20,962 nucleotides of DNA from DATKCA01 sp035544675 (GCA_035544675.1 DATKCA010000226.1:1-20962); one strand, 5' to 3'. Positions 1-7,637 are shown, counted from the first letter of the stretch. Notes: generated by a model not told the origin, from the sequence alone. Translations and numbers: made by a program.

Positions 1-36
1 CAGTACCCCCCGAGGCCCAATTCGCTTCATTTACGC

Positions 37-65
37 TTGACTTTCGCCCTATTACCGCCTACATT
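37..65 (+). promoter_or_regulatory. lexA: Sigma-70-type promoter of lexA
   Basis: TTGACT at 37-42 and TACATT at 60-65 are separated by 17 bases, a standard -35/-10 layout. Transcription would start near 72, giving a very short leader before the ATG at 84. CGC triplets recur at 23, 34 and 45, exactly 11 bases apart, over and just upstream of the -35 box. This could be a repressor operator, which is an inference. Confidence 0.6.
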
Positions 66-83
66 GAACGGTCTGAGGGTGAA

Positions 84-692
84 ATGAAGTACGTAACGGA
101 ACGGCAGCGGGACATCCTGAACTTCATCCGCGAATTCCAGAAGGAGCGCGGGATCGCGCCGACACACCGGGAAATCTGTGATCGATTCGGATTCTCCTCG
201 TACGGCACGGTCTACAAACACCTGTCCCTGCTCGAGAAAAAGGGCCTCATCAAGCGCGACTGGAACCAAAAGCGCGGGGTGGAGCTGGTCGAGCAGGAAG
301 AGCGGGACTCGGCGCCGATGCGCGAGCTGCCGCTCTTCGGGTACATCGCGGCGGGCCGGCCGCTCGACGTCGATGTATCGGATGAGACGATTGCCGTTCC
401 GGAGCACCTCACTTCGCGTGGCGAGAATTACGTCCTGAAGGTTCGAGGCGACTCGATGATCGAGGACGGGATTCTCGACGGAGACCTGGTGATCATCGCC
501 CGCCGCGAGCGCGCGGACAACGGCGAGATGGTGGTCGCGAACGTCTCCGGCGAAGTCACTCTCAAGCGGATCTACAGGGAGGGCGAACGTGTCCGTCTGC
601 AGCCGGCGAACTCCATGATGAGCCCGATCTATGCCTCTGCCCGCGACGTGGCGGTGCAGGGGGTGGTCGTCGGATTGATGCGGCGCTTCTGA
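84..692 (+). CDS. lexA: LexA SOS repressor / self-cleaving protease
   Basis: LexA represses DNA-damage genes and inactivates itself when RecA filaments form. The 202-aa length is normal for the family. Residues 1-65 form the winged helix-turn-helix (starts MKYVTERQRDILNFI; HREICDRFGFSSYGTV is the HTH). Residues 84-200 are the S24 peptidase domain. The autocleavage bond is Ala90-Gly91 in YIAAGRP, the catalytic Ser is S124 in GDSMIEDG, and the general-base Lys is K161 in TLKRIY. All three are present, so a functional repressor is expected. GAGGGTG at 75-81 is the ribosome binding site for the ATG at 84. The XRE regulator gene follows within 20 bases and is probably co-transcribed. Autoregulation is usual for LexA; no E. 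coli-type CTGT-N8-ACAG or GAAC-N4-GTTC box is visible upstream. Confidence 0.97.
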   Translation: MKYVTERQRDILNFIREFQKERGIAPTHREICDRFGFSSYGTVYKHLSLLEKKGLIKRDWNQKRGVELVEQEERDSAPMRELPLFGYIAAGRPLDVDVSDETIAVPEHLTSRGENYVLKVRGDSMIEDGILDGDLVIIARRERADNGEMVVANVSGEVTLKRIYREGERVRLQPANSMMSPIYASARDVAVQGVVVGLMRRF

Positions 693-710
693 AAACGAAT
701 GAGGAAGGCA

Positions 711-1133
711 ATGGATCTCGTACTGAAACTTCGTGAAATCCGCCGCCTGCGCGGCCTGAGTCAGAAAGACGTCTCCCGTCTCTCCGGGGTCGGTGAAAAG
801 ACCATCAGCTCGTTCGAGACGGGGCAGCGCATCGGCTCCCTCAAGCTCGCCCAGCTCAAGAAGCTTCTGGGCGTGTACGGCCTGACCGAGGCCGACTTCT
901 TCGGCCGCTCTGTGGAGAAGGAGATTGCGCCGTGGGAGCTGGACTCCGAGGAGTTCGCCACGGCGCGCCTCATGGACGACCTGCGTGCCCTGCCCCGGCC
1001 GCTGCTGAGAACCATGGTGGCCAAGTTCCAGCTGATGCTGGAGACCGCCTCGGAGCTGCATCACCTCAAGGGCAAGCGGCCGGCCTACCTCCGGGACAAC
1101 GCCGACTGGAACATGCTCGCTTCGCGAAACTGA
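711..1133 (+). CDS. XRE-family helix-turn-helix regulator
   Basis: This 140-aa protein has an N-terminal XRE/Cro-C1 HTH (about residues 4-60; LREIRRLRGLSQKDVSRLSG followed by GEKTISSFETGQ) and an unassigned C-terminal half of about 75 residues. I chose the ATG at 711 because GAGGAAGG at 701-708 is an excellent ribosome binding site for it. The in-frame ATG at 699 has no such site and would add only MRKA. The gene starts 18 bases after lexA, so a lexA-XRE operon is likely. Its target is not visible; a second regulator acting alongside LexA in the damage response is an inference. The stop lies only 7 bases from the stop of the convergent sulfatase-family gene, with no hairpin terminator between. 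Confidence 0.9.
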   Translation: MDLVLKLREIRRLRGLSQKDVSRLSGVGEKTISSFETGQRIGSLKLAQLKKLLGVYGLTEADFFGRSVEKEIAPWELDSEEFATARLMDDLRALPRPLLRTMVAKFQLMLETASELHHLKGKRPAYLRDNADWNMLASRN

Positions 1134-1140
1134 CGATGCC

Positions 1141-3237
1141 TTACCGCGCGCGCTGCCGCCATCTCGCGGCACCGCGCGCGTCCCCCACCGCTTCGACCGT
1201 CCGCGCGGCGAAGAGCAGCGCCGCGCGGCCCGGATTCGCCCGCACCATCTCCTCGAGTGCCCCCTCCGCCTCTTCCGGCCTGTCCGTGACCATGTACACG
1301 AGGTAGAGATTCGCGTACGTCTGGCGATTGCGCGGAAACGCCGCGATCTCCCTGCGAAACGCGGCCACCGCCTCGTCGTAGCGCTCCATCCGTCCCAGGA
1401 CATCGCCGCGGACATACTGAAGCGACTCGACCGGGCCGATTCCCTCCCGTTGCGCTTCTCTCTCGACCGCCTCCACCAACGCCAGCGCCTCGCCCAACTT
1501 CCCCTGCTGCGTAAAACCCTGCGCGAGCAGGACCCTGGCGGCGAGGCGGCTGCCGCTGTCTTCCGCCGCGGCGCGGGCTTCGGTCTCCGCGCGGACGTAG
1601 TCCTGGCCTGCCAGCGCGATCCGGGCCAGGAGCATGTGCATGCCCGAGGCGTTGGTCTTCGCGGCCAGGCGAGCGTGCCGCTCGGCCTCGTCGGGCCGCT
1701 CCAGCCGCAATAGCAGCGCCCCGCGGCGTAGTCCGAGCTCACCCGCAAGCTCGGGAGCGACGTCGATGGCGCGCCTGTACACCTCCGCCGCCTCTTCGTA
1801 CTGACCGGCCTCCTCGTGCGCGGTGCCGAGCTGGTTCCAGGCGTCGGACAGTCGCGGATTCGCCTCGACGATCTCCCGGAACGCGGTGATCGCCTCCGGG
1901 TAGGCGCCGCGGCGCAGCAGGTCGGACGCACGCACCATCGCTGCGATCTCGCCGATGCGGTCTTTCGGGTCGGGCCGCGGACCGGAAGACGCCGCCGCAG
2001 TGGAGGAGAGGTAGCCGAGCGCGGCGAGCTTTCTCGCTTCCTCCGGATCGATTCCGGCGGGCGTCTCCGCGGCGGTGGCGTACGAGGCGAGCTCCTCACG
2101 CATGCTGGCAAAGACGCGTCGCTCGGAAGCGAGCACGTTGGTCTTCTCGCCGGGATCGCCTCCCAGGTCGTACAGCTCGGGCCTGGGAGCCTCGATGAAA
2201 TGGAAGCGCTCATCGACCAGTGACAGCAGCTCGCTCCATCCGAGATGGATCCTCCCGTAGAGCGACTCGGAGTAGATGCGCCGGTTCGGAGCGGGAGGCG
2301 CGAGGAGCGATCGCGCGCCGCGGTTCGAGGGCGCGGGAGCGCCCACCAGAGAGGCGATCGTCGGAAACACGTCGGTGAGGGCGACCGCTCCGCTCACGAC
2401 CTCGCCTCCCCGGTCGCCGTGCGGGAGCTTGAGCAGCAGCGGGACATGGATCGCCTCCCGGTACACGAAGACACCGTGCTCGGGCTCCCCGTGATCGCCG
2501 AGACCTTCACCGTGGTCAGAGAGCAGGAAGACGATTGCGCGGTCGTAGACGCCGCTCGACTTGAGCGAGTCGATGAACGTGCCGGCGATGGCATCGGCCG
2601 TGGCGATCTCGCCGTCGTACGGCTCGCTGCTGTAGCGCGAGCGGAACGGCTCTTCCGGCTCGTACGGGGAGTGCGGCTCGAAGAGGTGCAGCATGAAGAA
2701 GAACGGCCTGTCGCCCTGCTCGCGAATCCAGCTCGTGGCAATCTCCACCGTTCTCCGTCCCGACCGATGAAGCGATCCGATGGCGGCATTCCCCCGGCTG
2801 GAGACTGCATCGTCGTAGAAGTCGAAGCCGCTGGCGATGCCTGTGCTGCCACGCAGGACATACGCGGAGACCGCAGCGCCGGTCCGGTAGCCGCGGCTCT
2901 GGAGCAGCCGTGGAATCGAAGGCAATGCCGTGTCCACGGCGTAGCCGATATTGTTGCGGACTCCGTGGTCGGGAGGCAGCAGTCCGGTCAGCAACGACAC
3001 GTGGGATGGCAGGGTGAGCGGAACCTGCGCGTACGCATTGCGGAAGAGAATCGAGTCGCGGCGCAGGGCGTCGATGTGCGGAGTCTCGACGCCCCCGTAT
3101 CCGTAGGCCGGGAGCCGGTCCGCGCGCAGCGTGTCGATCGAGATGATGATGACCGGCGCGTTCGAATGGACGGCCTGCGGCGCCTCAGGGCGCGTGCACG
3201 CGGTTGTGAGCAACAGCGCGAGAACTTTCCAGCGCAC
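1141..3237 (-). CDS. Sulfatase/alkaline-phosphatase-superfamily lipoprotein with C-terminal TPR repeats
   Basis: The protein is 698 aa from a GTG start. It begins MRWKVLALLLTTAC, a short lipoprotein-type signal with the lipid Cys at about residue 14. The catalytic domain (about 28-400) has the metal motif IISIDTLRADRL (Asp35), the nucleophile region LTLPSHVSLLTG and the second metal motif LLSDHGEGLGDHGEPEHG (Asp241/His242, His254). At the position of the formylglycine Cys/Ser of classic sulfatases (C/S-x-P-S-R) there is Thr75, as in threonine-nucleophile phospho-transferases and hydrolases of the superfamily. The true reaction may therefore not be sulfate ester hydrolysis. Tetratricopeptide repeats fill about residues 420-698 (for example AWNQLGTAHEEAGQYEEAAE). 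The open frame continues upstream to 3528, but those codons cross a terminator and a MITE, so GTG 3237 is preferred. The substrate is unknown. Confidence 0.88.
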   Translation of the reverse strand: MRWKVLALLLTTACTRPEAPQAVHSNAPVIIISIDTLRADRLPAYGYGGVETPHIDALRRDSILFRNAYAQVPLTLPSHVSLLTGLLPPDHGVRNNIGYAVDTALPSIPRLLQSRGYRTGAAVSAYVLRGSTGIASGFDFYDDAVSSRGNAAIGSLHRSGRRTVEIATSWIREQGDRPFFFMLHLFEPHSPYEPEEPFRSRYSSEPYDGEIATADAIAGTFIDSLKSSGVYDRAIVFLLSDHGEGLGDHGEPEHGVFVYREAIHVPLLLKLPHGDRGGEVVSGAVALTDVFPTIASLVGAPAPSNRGARSLLAPPAPNRRIYSESLYGRIHLGWSELLSLVDERFHFIEAPRPELYDLGGDPGEKTNVLASERRVFASMREELASYATAAETPAGIDPEEARKLAALGYLSSTAAASSGPRPDPKDRIGEIAAMVRASDLLRRGAYPEAITAFREIVEANPRLSDAWNQLGTAHEEAGQYEEAAEVYRRAIDVAPELAGELGLRRGALLLRLERPDEAERHARLAAKTNASGMHMLLARIALAGQDYVRAETEARAAAEDSGSRLAARVLLAQGFTQQGKLGEALALVEAVEREAQREGIGPVESLQYVRGDVLGRMERYDEAVAAFRREIAAFPRNRQTYANLYLVYMVTDRPEEAEGALEEMVRANPGRAALLFAARTVEAVGDARGAARWRQRAR

Positions 3238-3262
3238 GGCCAATTGTCTGTGATTCGCAGAG

Positions 3263-3291
3263 AAAAAAGCCCCGGCCTTTCGGGCCGGAGC
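3263..3291 (-). terminator. Rho-independent terminator of the DUF4412-like gene
   Basis: On the minus strand a 9-bp stem (GCTCCGGCC / GGCCGGGGC, one G-T wobble) with loop CGAAA is followed by six T. It lies downstream of the DUF4412-like gene and only 25 bases before the GTG start of the sulfatase-family gene, so it insulates or attenuates that gene. Confidence 0.85.
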
Positions 3292-3316
3292 TCTTTCGTT
3301 ACGCGAGATTTGCCTA

Positions 3317-3518
3317 GGGAACCTCTGCACAAGTCTGACACACGGCGTTGCGTGCGCCGCCGCCGTCGGATGCAAGCCCGGCGCGACGCAGGCAATGTGG
3401 TTCATTGCTGAGGAGCGACGGCGTGGCAGCCGACCGGCGCCGCCCGCAACCCGAAGGGCCGAAGGCGGTTGCGGCAAGCGCATTCGGCGCCGTGGGTCAG
3501 ACTTGTGCAGAGGTTCCC
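3317..3518. mobile_element. MITE-like non-coding element, 202 bp, with terminal inverted repeats and TA duplication
   Basis: The ends are perfect 23-bp inverted repeats (left 3317-3339 starts GGGAACCTCTGCACAAG; right 3496-3518). They extend to 31 bp with one mismatch (3317-3347 and 3488-3518). Both ends are flanked by TA (3315-3316 and 3519-3520), consistent with a 2-bp target duplication. The interior encodes no transposase but contains a further hairpin (CCGCAACC 3444-3451 with GGTTGCGG 3467-3474). It would have to be moved in trans by a related transposase. Removing the element and one TA joins the 3' UTR of the DUF4412-like gene directly to its terminator. Confidence 0.8.
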
Positions 3519-3538
3519 TAAGGCCCAACGACTACCTT

Positions 3539-4333
3539 CTACTTCGTCTCGAACCGCTTCATCATCTTCTCGATCGGGTTCTCGACGCGGGTGTAGCCGG
3601 CCGGAACCTTGAACTGGGCGGCGTCGAATCTGGCCTTCCTGACCGCGGAGACCGTCGAGGTCGTTGTCGACTTCATCGGCCGGCCGTTCATCGTCACGGT
3701 CGTCGTGGTCACCTGCTTGAGCGGGAAGCCCTTCAGGCTGCTGGTCTGGGTCTCCAGCATCTTGTCGACCGCCTCGATGCCGGTGCGCACGCCGCGGAGC
3801 TGCAGAAAATTCGTGTACTCCACCGGCAGCTTCTCCGTCCACCACACCTCGGTCTCGTTCTTCATGCTCATCGTCATGTCCTGACCCATGGCGTTGACGA
3901 CGAGGTCGTAGGAGCTGTCGATGGTGGAGCGCTGGGAAGGGAAGCCCTGGAGCGTTCCGCCGTCGCCGGCGTGCTGGACGTTCACCCTGGAGTTGCGGAC
4001 CTCGAACTTGACGAGATCGCCGAACTGCTTGGTCACCGAGCTGGCGCCGCCGAGGAGGTCGGTGAGGTCGAGCTGGTAATACGACCTGGTGCCGGGCTCG
4101 GTGACGAGCATCGTCTTGCCACCGTCAGCGGACAGGACCACCGAGCCGTTCTTGAACAGGACACCGTCGCCGGCCTTCATCTCCATGCGGATGCTGGAGC
4201 CTTCGGTCTTGACCGTTCCGTCGAGGGTCTGGTTGGCCATGCCGGTGGTCACGCTGCGGAATCGGTAGGTCGCGCCGGCGAACAACGATGGCGCGACGAA
4301 GGTCAGAACAGCGAGAGAAATGAGACGTTTCAT
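3539..4333 (-). CDS. Exported DUF4412-like protein
   Basis: This 264-aa protein has a clear Sec signal peptide (MKRLISLAVLTFVAPSLFA, cleavage before Gly20) and no further membrane span. The body (GATYRFRSVTTG, then SIRMEMKAGDG, SVVLSADGGKTMLVTEPGTR) resembles DUF4412-type periplasmic or outer-membrane-associated proteins with LolA-like beta repeats. This assignment is from pattern and is not certain. The C-terminal half has a Thr-rich strand (QVTTTTVTMNGRP). I chose the ATG at 4333 because it begins the signal peptide; upstream in-frame codons run into the divergent FadL gene. No strong ribosome binding site is visible. The gene is divergent from fadL across a 99-base region and is followed by the MITE and then its terminator. 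Function unknown. Confidence 0.75.
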   Translation of the reverse strand: MKRLISLAVLTFVAPSLFAGATYRFRSVTTGMANQTLDGTVKTEGSSIRMEMKAGDGVLFKNGSVVLSADGGKTMLVTEPGTRSYYQLDLTDLLGGASSVTKQFGDLVKFEVRNSRVNVQHAGDGGTLQGFPSQRSTIDSSYDLVVNAMGQDMTMSMKNETEVWWTEKLPVEYTNFLQLRGVRTGIEAVDKMLETQTSSLKGFPLKQVTTTTVTMNGRPMKSTTTSTVSAVRKARFDAAQFKVPAGYTRVENPIEKMMKRFETK

Positions 4334-4371
4334 GCGCAGCAGGACAGCGGTCAAACGCTGTAAATTCCGTG

Positions 4372-4377
4372 TATGAT
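4372..4377 (+). promoter_or_regulatory. Possible -10 element for the fadL-like/GDSL operon
   Basis: TATGAT matches five of six -10 consensus bases and lies in the short divergent region 4334-4432. No convincing -35 box is found 16-18 bases upstream, so an activator or an alternative sigma factor could be needed. This is tentative. Confidence 0.35.
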
Positions 4378-4420
4378 TTGCCGGCCCCCTGGACCTGTTC
4401 CTTCTGCGATCCATCACATG

Positions 4421-4426
4421 AGGAGG
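4421..4426 (+). promoter_or_regulatory. Consensus ribosome binding site deciding a TTG start
   Basis: AGGAGG stands six bases before TTG 4433, ideal spacing. The in-frame ATG at 4418 overlaps this site and has nothing comparable upstream. The TTG is therefore the likely start of the FadL-family gene. Confidence 0.75.
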
Positions 4427-4432
4427 CCTACC

Positions 4433-5725
4433 TTGCGTTTTACGAGCAGACTTCTGCTTCTGATCACGGTCACTGTTGCGGCCACCGGCGCGGCGTTCGG
4501 ATCGGGATTCATGATCCCGGAACAGGGCGCGAAAGCCAGCTCGATGGCCGGTGCGTTCGCCGCGACGGCGGACGATGCCAGCGCGATGTTCTTCAACGTC
4601 GCCGGCATCGCCCAGCTGCGCCAGGCGCAGATGACCGGAGGAGCGGACTTCATCACGTTCGACAACCAGTTCACCGGCGATCCCAACGACGAGTTCTCCG
4701 CGGGGACCACCGGCGTGTACAAGCGCCACCTCTTTGTGGTGCCGAACGGTTACGCCGTTCTGCCGATCGGCGAGAACCTGACCTTCGGCGTCGGCCTGTT
4801 CAGCGCCTTCGGCCTGCGCACGAACTGGGATGATCCGTGGATCGGCCGATTCTCATCGCGCGACGCGAATCTGAAGACGGTCTCCCTGCAGCCGTCCCTG
4901 GCGTGGAGAAGCAGCAACGAGCGCGTGATGCTCGGGGCCGGCCTCGAGTACCGCCGGCTCAAGATCACGCTCGACAGCAACATTCCCCTCAGCGGCTCCG
5001 GGGTGAATCCGTTCACCGGACGTATCGTCGACATCGCCAACGCTCATCTGACCAGTGAGTGGGGTGCCGCCCTCGGATTCACCGCCGGGGGTCTCTTCCA
5101 GGTAAGCGAGAACATCCGGATCGGAGTGTCGTATCGCGCGCCGATGGAGGTCGGGCTCGACGGCATGGCCGACTTCACCCAGATCTCGACCGGCAACCCC
5201 CAGCTCGACGCGCTGGTCGCCTCGCAGCTTCCGCCCGATCAGCCGATCAGCGTCGACTTCCCGTTCCCGGGCATCGCCACCATCGGGATCTCCTGCACGG
5301 CTCTGCAGAACTGGACGTTCGGTCTCGACGTCAACCAGACGACATGGAGCGAGTTCGACACGCTGTTCGTCGACTTCGAGACGACGCCCGCGGCCAGCCT
5401 GGTCCGCCCGCAGAACTGGAAGGACACCATCACCTACCGCCTCGGCGCCAACCATCGCGTCAGCGAGACGTGGGATGTGCGCTTCGGACTGCTCCTGGAC
5501 GAGAATCCGCAGCGGGTCGAGTCGGTCACCCCGCTGCTTCCTGATGCCGACCGCACCGGCGTCACGTTCGGTGTCGGCTACCGGCGCGGTCCGTGGACGC
5601 TCGATGCCGGACTGATGTACCTCGCCCTCGCGGACCGCAGCACGGAAGGCCGCAGCGCCGAGCTGAACGGCACGTACGAGACGAATGCCACGCTGTGGTT
5701 CACGAACTTCGGCATGAAGTTCTAG
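4433..5725 (+). CDS. OmpP1/FadL/TodX-family outer-membrane transporter
   Basis: FadL-family proteins are 14-strand outer-membrane barrels that take up long-chain fatty acids and other hydrophobic molecules. This one is 430 aa from the TTG start. It has a signal peptide (LRFTSRLLLLITVTVAATG, cleavage near AFG-SGF) followed by the N-terminal hatch typical of the family: GFMIPEQGAKASSMAGAFAA, then ADDASAMFFNVAGI. Barrel-like alternation continues to a C-terminal Phe (TNFGMKF), the usual outer-membrane insertion signal. ISVDFPFPGIATIGIS and NWTFGLDVNQTTWSEFDTL match the characteristic core of the family. The esterase gene follows after 23 bases, which points to joint transcription and a lipid or ester substrate. 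That substrate is an inference. An ATG 15 bases upstream (4418) is the alternative start. Confidence 0.92.
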   Translation: MRFTSRLLLLITVTVAATGAAFGSGFMIPEQGAKASSMAGAFAATADDASAMFFNVAGIAQLRQAQMTGGADFITFDNQFTGDPNDEFSAGTTGVYKRHLFVVPNGYAVLPIGENLTFGVGLFSAFGLRTNWDDPWIGRFSSRDANLKTVSLQPSLAWRSSNERVMLGAGLEYRRLKITLDSNIPLSGSGVNPFTGRIVDIANAHLTSEWGAALGFTAGGLFQVSENIRIGVSYRAPMEVGLDGMADFTQISTGNPQLDALVASQLPPDQPISVDFPFPGIATIGISCTALQNWTFGLDVNQTTWSEFDTLFVDFETTPAASLVRPQNWKDTITYRLGANHRVSETWDVRFGLLLDENPQRVESVTPLLPDADRTGVTFGVGYRRGPWTLDAGLMYLALADRSTEGRSAELNGTYETNATLWFTNFGMKF

Positions 5726-5748
5726 CGCTTCCAGACAAGGAGACCTGA

Positions 5749-7131
5749 ATGACGTCCATCAAGATGCTCTCGAGGATTGCGGCGGCGCTGCTCATCGCGT
5801 CGCTGTTCGCGGTTCCGGGATTCGCAGCGCGCGGCCAGGCGGACTTCACGCGATTCGTCGCGCTCGGCGACAGCTACGGCGCCGGCGTGTCCAACGCCTC
5901 GATCAATGAGAGACACCAGGCGTTCAGCTGGCCGGCCATCCTGGCCCGTCAGGCCAACGCACCCGATTTCGTGCAGCCTCTGGTGAGCTTCCCCGGACTG
6001 GGACCGGAGCTCCAGCTGCTCAACGTGCTCAGCTTTCCTCCGGTGATCCAGCCGGCCGCCGGCTCAGGGCAGCCGCTCCTTCTCAACTTCCCGCGGCCGT
6101 ACAACAACCTCAGCGTTCCGGGCGCGGCGGTTCAGGACATGACGCGGATCACCGGCGCGTCTCCGAACGTGGGGCCGTCGGCCGCGCAGTTCATCCTTCG
6201 CGGCCTGGGCACCCCGGTGCAGCAGGCTCTCGCGCAGCAGCCGACGTTCGTCGCGGTCTGGATCGGTGGCAACGACCTGCTCGGCGCGGTTCTCTCGGGC
6301 ACGCCGGACGCGCTCACTCCGACGGACTCGTTCCGCACCGCCTACAACGCCATGCTCGATCAGCTCGTGGCCGGAGCGCCCGGCGCGGGGATGATCGTCG
6401 GCAACCTTCCCACGAACCCGAACGCCCTTCCGCTGCTGAACACCGTCCCCCCCTTCATCGTCGATCCCGCCACGCGCCAGCCGGTGCTCGGGCCGGACGG
6501 CCAGCCGATCTTCTTCATCTATGAGTCGGGCCCGGGCCTGGTAGCGCAGCTGCCTCCGGGAAGCGTGGTCCTGCTTCCGGCGGCCGCGCGGCTCGCCAGC
6601 GGCGTGGGAATCCCGCCCACGCTGCGGAACGTGCCTCCGTTCAACCTGCTGCCCAACGTCGGCACCCCGCTCAGCGGAGCCGAAGTGCTGACGCCCGACG
6701 AGCTGGCCGCAATCGGCGCCCGCGCCGCGGAGTACAACGGCGTCATCCAGCAGGCCGCGCAGCAGCGCGACATCCCGGTCGCGGACATCAAGGGCCTGTT
6801 CGACCGCTTCGCCACTCCGGGCGGCATGCGGGTCGGTCCGTTCACCTTCTCGCCGGCCTACATCACCGGCGGTCTGTTCAGCTTCGATGGATTCCACCTG
6901 ACCGACATCGGCTACATGTTCTTCGCGAACGAGTACATCCGGACGATCAATCGCGAGTTCGACACGGCCATCCCGGTGGCATCGCTGGCGCAGTTCTTCC
7001 AGGACAACGGCGCGTTCTTCGGCCAGCTGATCTTCACGCCGGAGTTCGAAATGAGCCGCGAGGCCGCGGATTCGATTCTGCGCTACGCAACGCAGCCGCA
7101 AACGCGCGGCCGGGTGCGCGCGGCAAGATAG
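5749..7131 (+). CDS. Exported SGNH/GDSL-family esterase or lipase
   Basis: The protein is 460 aa with a Sec signal (MTSIKMLSRIAAALLIASLF, then AVPGFA, cleavage near residue 26). All four SGNH blocks are visible: FVALGDSYGAG (nucleophile Ser42), LSVPGA (Gly125), GGNDLL (Asn175) and DGFHLTDIGY (Asp380, His383). It is therefore likely an active ester or acyl hydrolase. The long region between blocks III and V (about 180-375) is Pro/Gly-rich, and no autotransporter barrel is present. AAGGAG at 5737-5742 gives a strong ribosome binding site for the ATG at 5749. Its position after the FadL-family gene suggests it releases fatty acids or other acyl products outside the cell or in the periplasm for uptake through that channel. 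The pairing is seen; the joint role is inferred. Substrate unknown. Confidence 0.92.
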   Translation: MTSIKMLSRIAAALLIASLFAVPGFAARGQADFTRFVALGDSYGAGVSNASINERHQAFSWPAILARQANAPDFVQPLVSFPGLGPELQLLNVLSFPPVIQPAAGSGQPLLLNFPRPYNNLSVPGAAVQDMTRITGASPNVGPSAAQFILRGLGTPVQQALAQQPTFVAVWIGGNDLLGAVLSGTPDALTPTDSFRTAYNAMLDQLVAGAPGAGMIVGNLPTNPNALPLLNTVPPFIVDPATRQPVLGPDGQPIFFIYESGPGLVAQLPPGSVVLLPAAARLASGVGIPPTLRNVPPFNLLPNVGTPLSGAEVLTPDELAAIGARAAEYNGVIQQAAQQRDIPVADIKGLFDRFATPGGMRVGPFTFSPAYITGGLFSFDGFHLTDIGYMFFANEYIRTINREFDTAIPVASLAQFFQDNGAFFGQLIFTPEFEMSREAADSILRYATQPQTRGRVRAAR

Positions 7132-7140
7132 AGCACCGAG

Positions 7141-7201
7141 GGAATGGAGGCGCCGGTGTCCTCACCGGCGCGCGCGGGTGAGGACACCCGCGCTCCATTC
7201 C
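7141..7201. repeat. Large intergenic palindrome (REP-like hairpin)
   Basis: GGAATGGAG (7141-7149) pairs with CTCCATTCC (7193-7201). Inside it, 7151-7166 pairs with 7177-7192 at 15 of 16 positions (core GGTGTCCTCACC), leaving a 10-base GC loop. It lies between the convergent GDSL and 126-aa protein genes. It could act as a bidirectional transcript end without a U-tract, and resembles a dispersed REP-type element. Confidence 0.75.
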
Positions 7202-7208
7202 TGCAGGG

Positions 7209-7589
7209 CTACGTCCCTGCCGGCCGGCCCCGGGGCGAGGGCCGCGAGATGTCGATCATTGCCATCCGCTCCTTCTCGTCGTACCAGCAGTGAAACCGCT
7301 TGATGCCGGGGACGTCGATCTCGTAGAAGCGAAAAAAGCTCGGGACGTGCAGAGAGGTCGACTTGTCGGACTGGCGGATCTTCGCGGCGCCCTCTTCCTT
7401 GCGGTCGAGAGGCTTGATGCCGATCACCTTCCGCTTCTTGTCGTAGTAGAGGTTCGCACTGACTTTGCCACGGAGCCGGAGCATGCTCGCCACGGGTGAG
7501 GGCAGGCGGATGAGTCGCGACTGAACGATTGTTGCGGATGCAGGAAAGCGCTCGAATTCAGGCTGCGGCTCCCACTTTTCAAAAGCCAT
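7209..7589 (-). CDS. Hypothetical protein, 126 aa
   Basis: I do not recognise this protein. It starts MAFEKWEPQPEFERF and is basic and soluble, with no signal peptide or membrane span. The middle (KVSANLYYDKKRKVIGIKPLD) and the C-terminal part (FFRFYEIDVPGIKRFHCWYD) look like a compact alpha/beta fold with many aromatic residues; the only Cys lies in FHCWYD. I chose the ATG at 7589 because GAGGAG stands seven bases upstream. A frame extension to 7619 lacks such a site. It has its own near-consensus promoter (7638-7665), so it is probably well expressed and monocistronic. It ends just before a large palindrome. Confidence 0.8.
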   Translation of the reverse strand: MAFEKWEPQPEFERFPASATIVQSRLIRLPSPVASMLRLRGKVSANLYYDKKRKVIGIKPLDRKEEGAAKIRQSDKSTSLHVPSFFRFYEIDVPGIKRFHCWYDEKERMAMIDISRPSPRGRPAGT

Positions 7590-7637
7590 TCTCCGACTCC
7601 TCACCCAACACGGACCCACGCTGGCGTGCGTGTAAAG

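Noticed and set aside
27..2213. Long minus-strand open frame (728 codons) opposite lexA, the XRE gene and part of the sulfatase-family gene
   Set aside because: It lies antisense to lexA and the XRE gene and out of frame with the sulfatase-family gene; composition is Arg/Pro/Ser-rich low-complexity typical of GC-rich shadow frames.
3238..3528. 97-residue N-terminal extension of the sulfatase-family protein
   Set aside because: The extension is encoded by the terminator and the MITE; the GTG at 3237 begins a lipoprotein signal.
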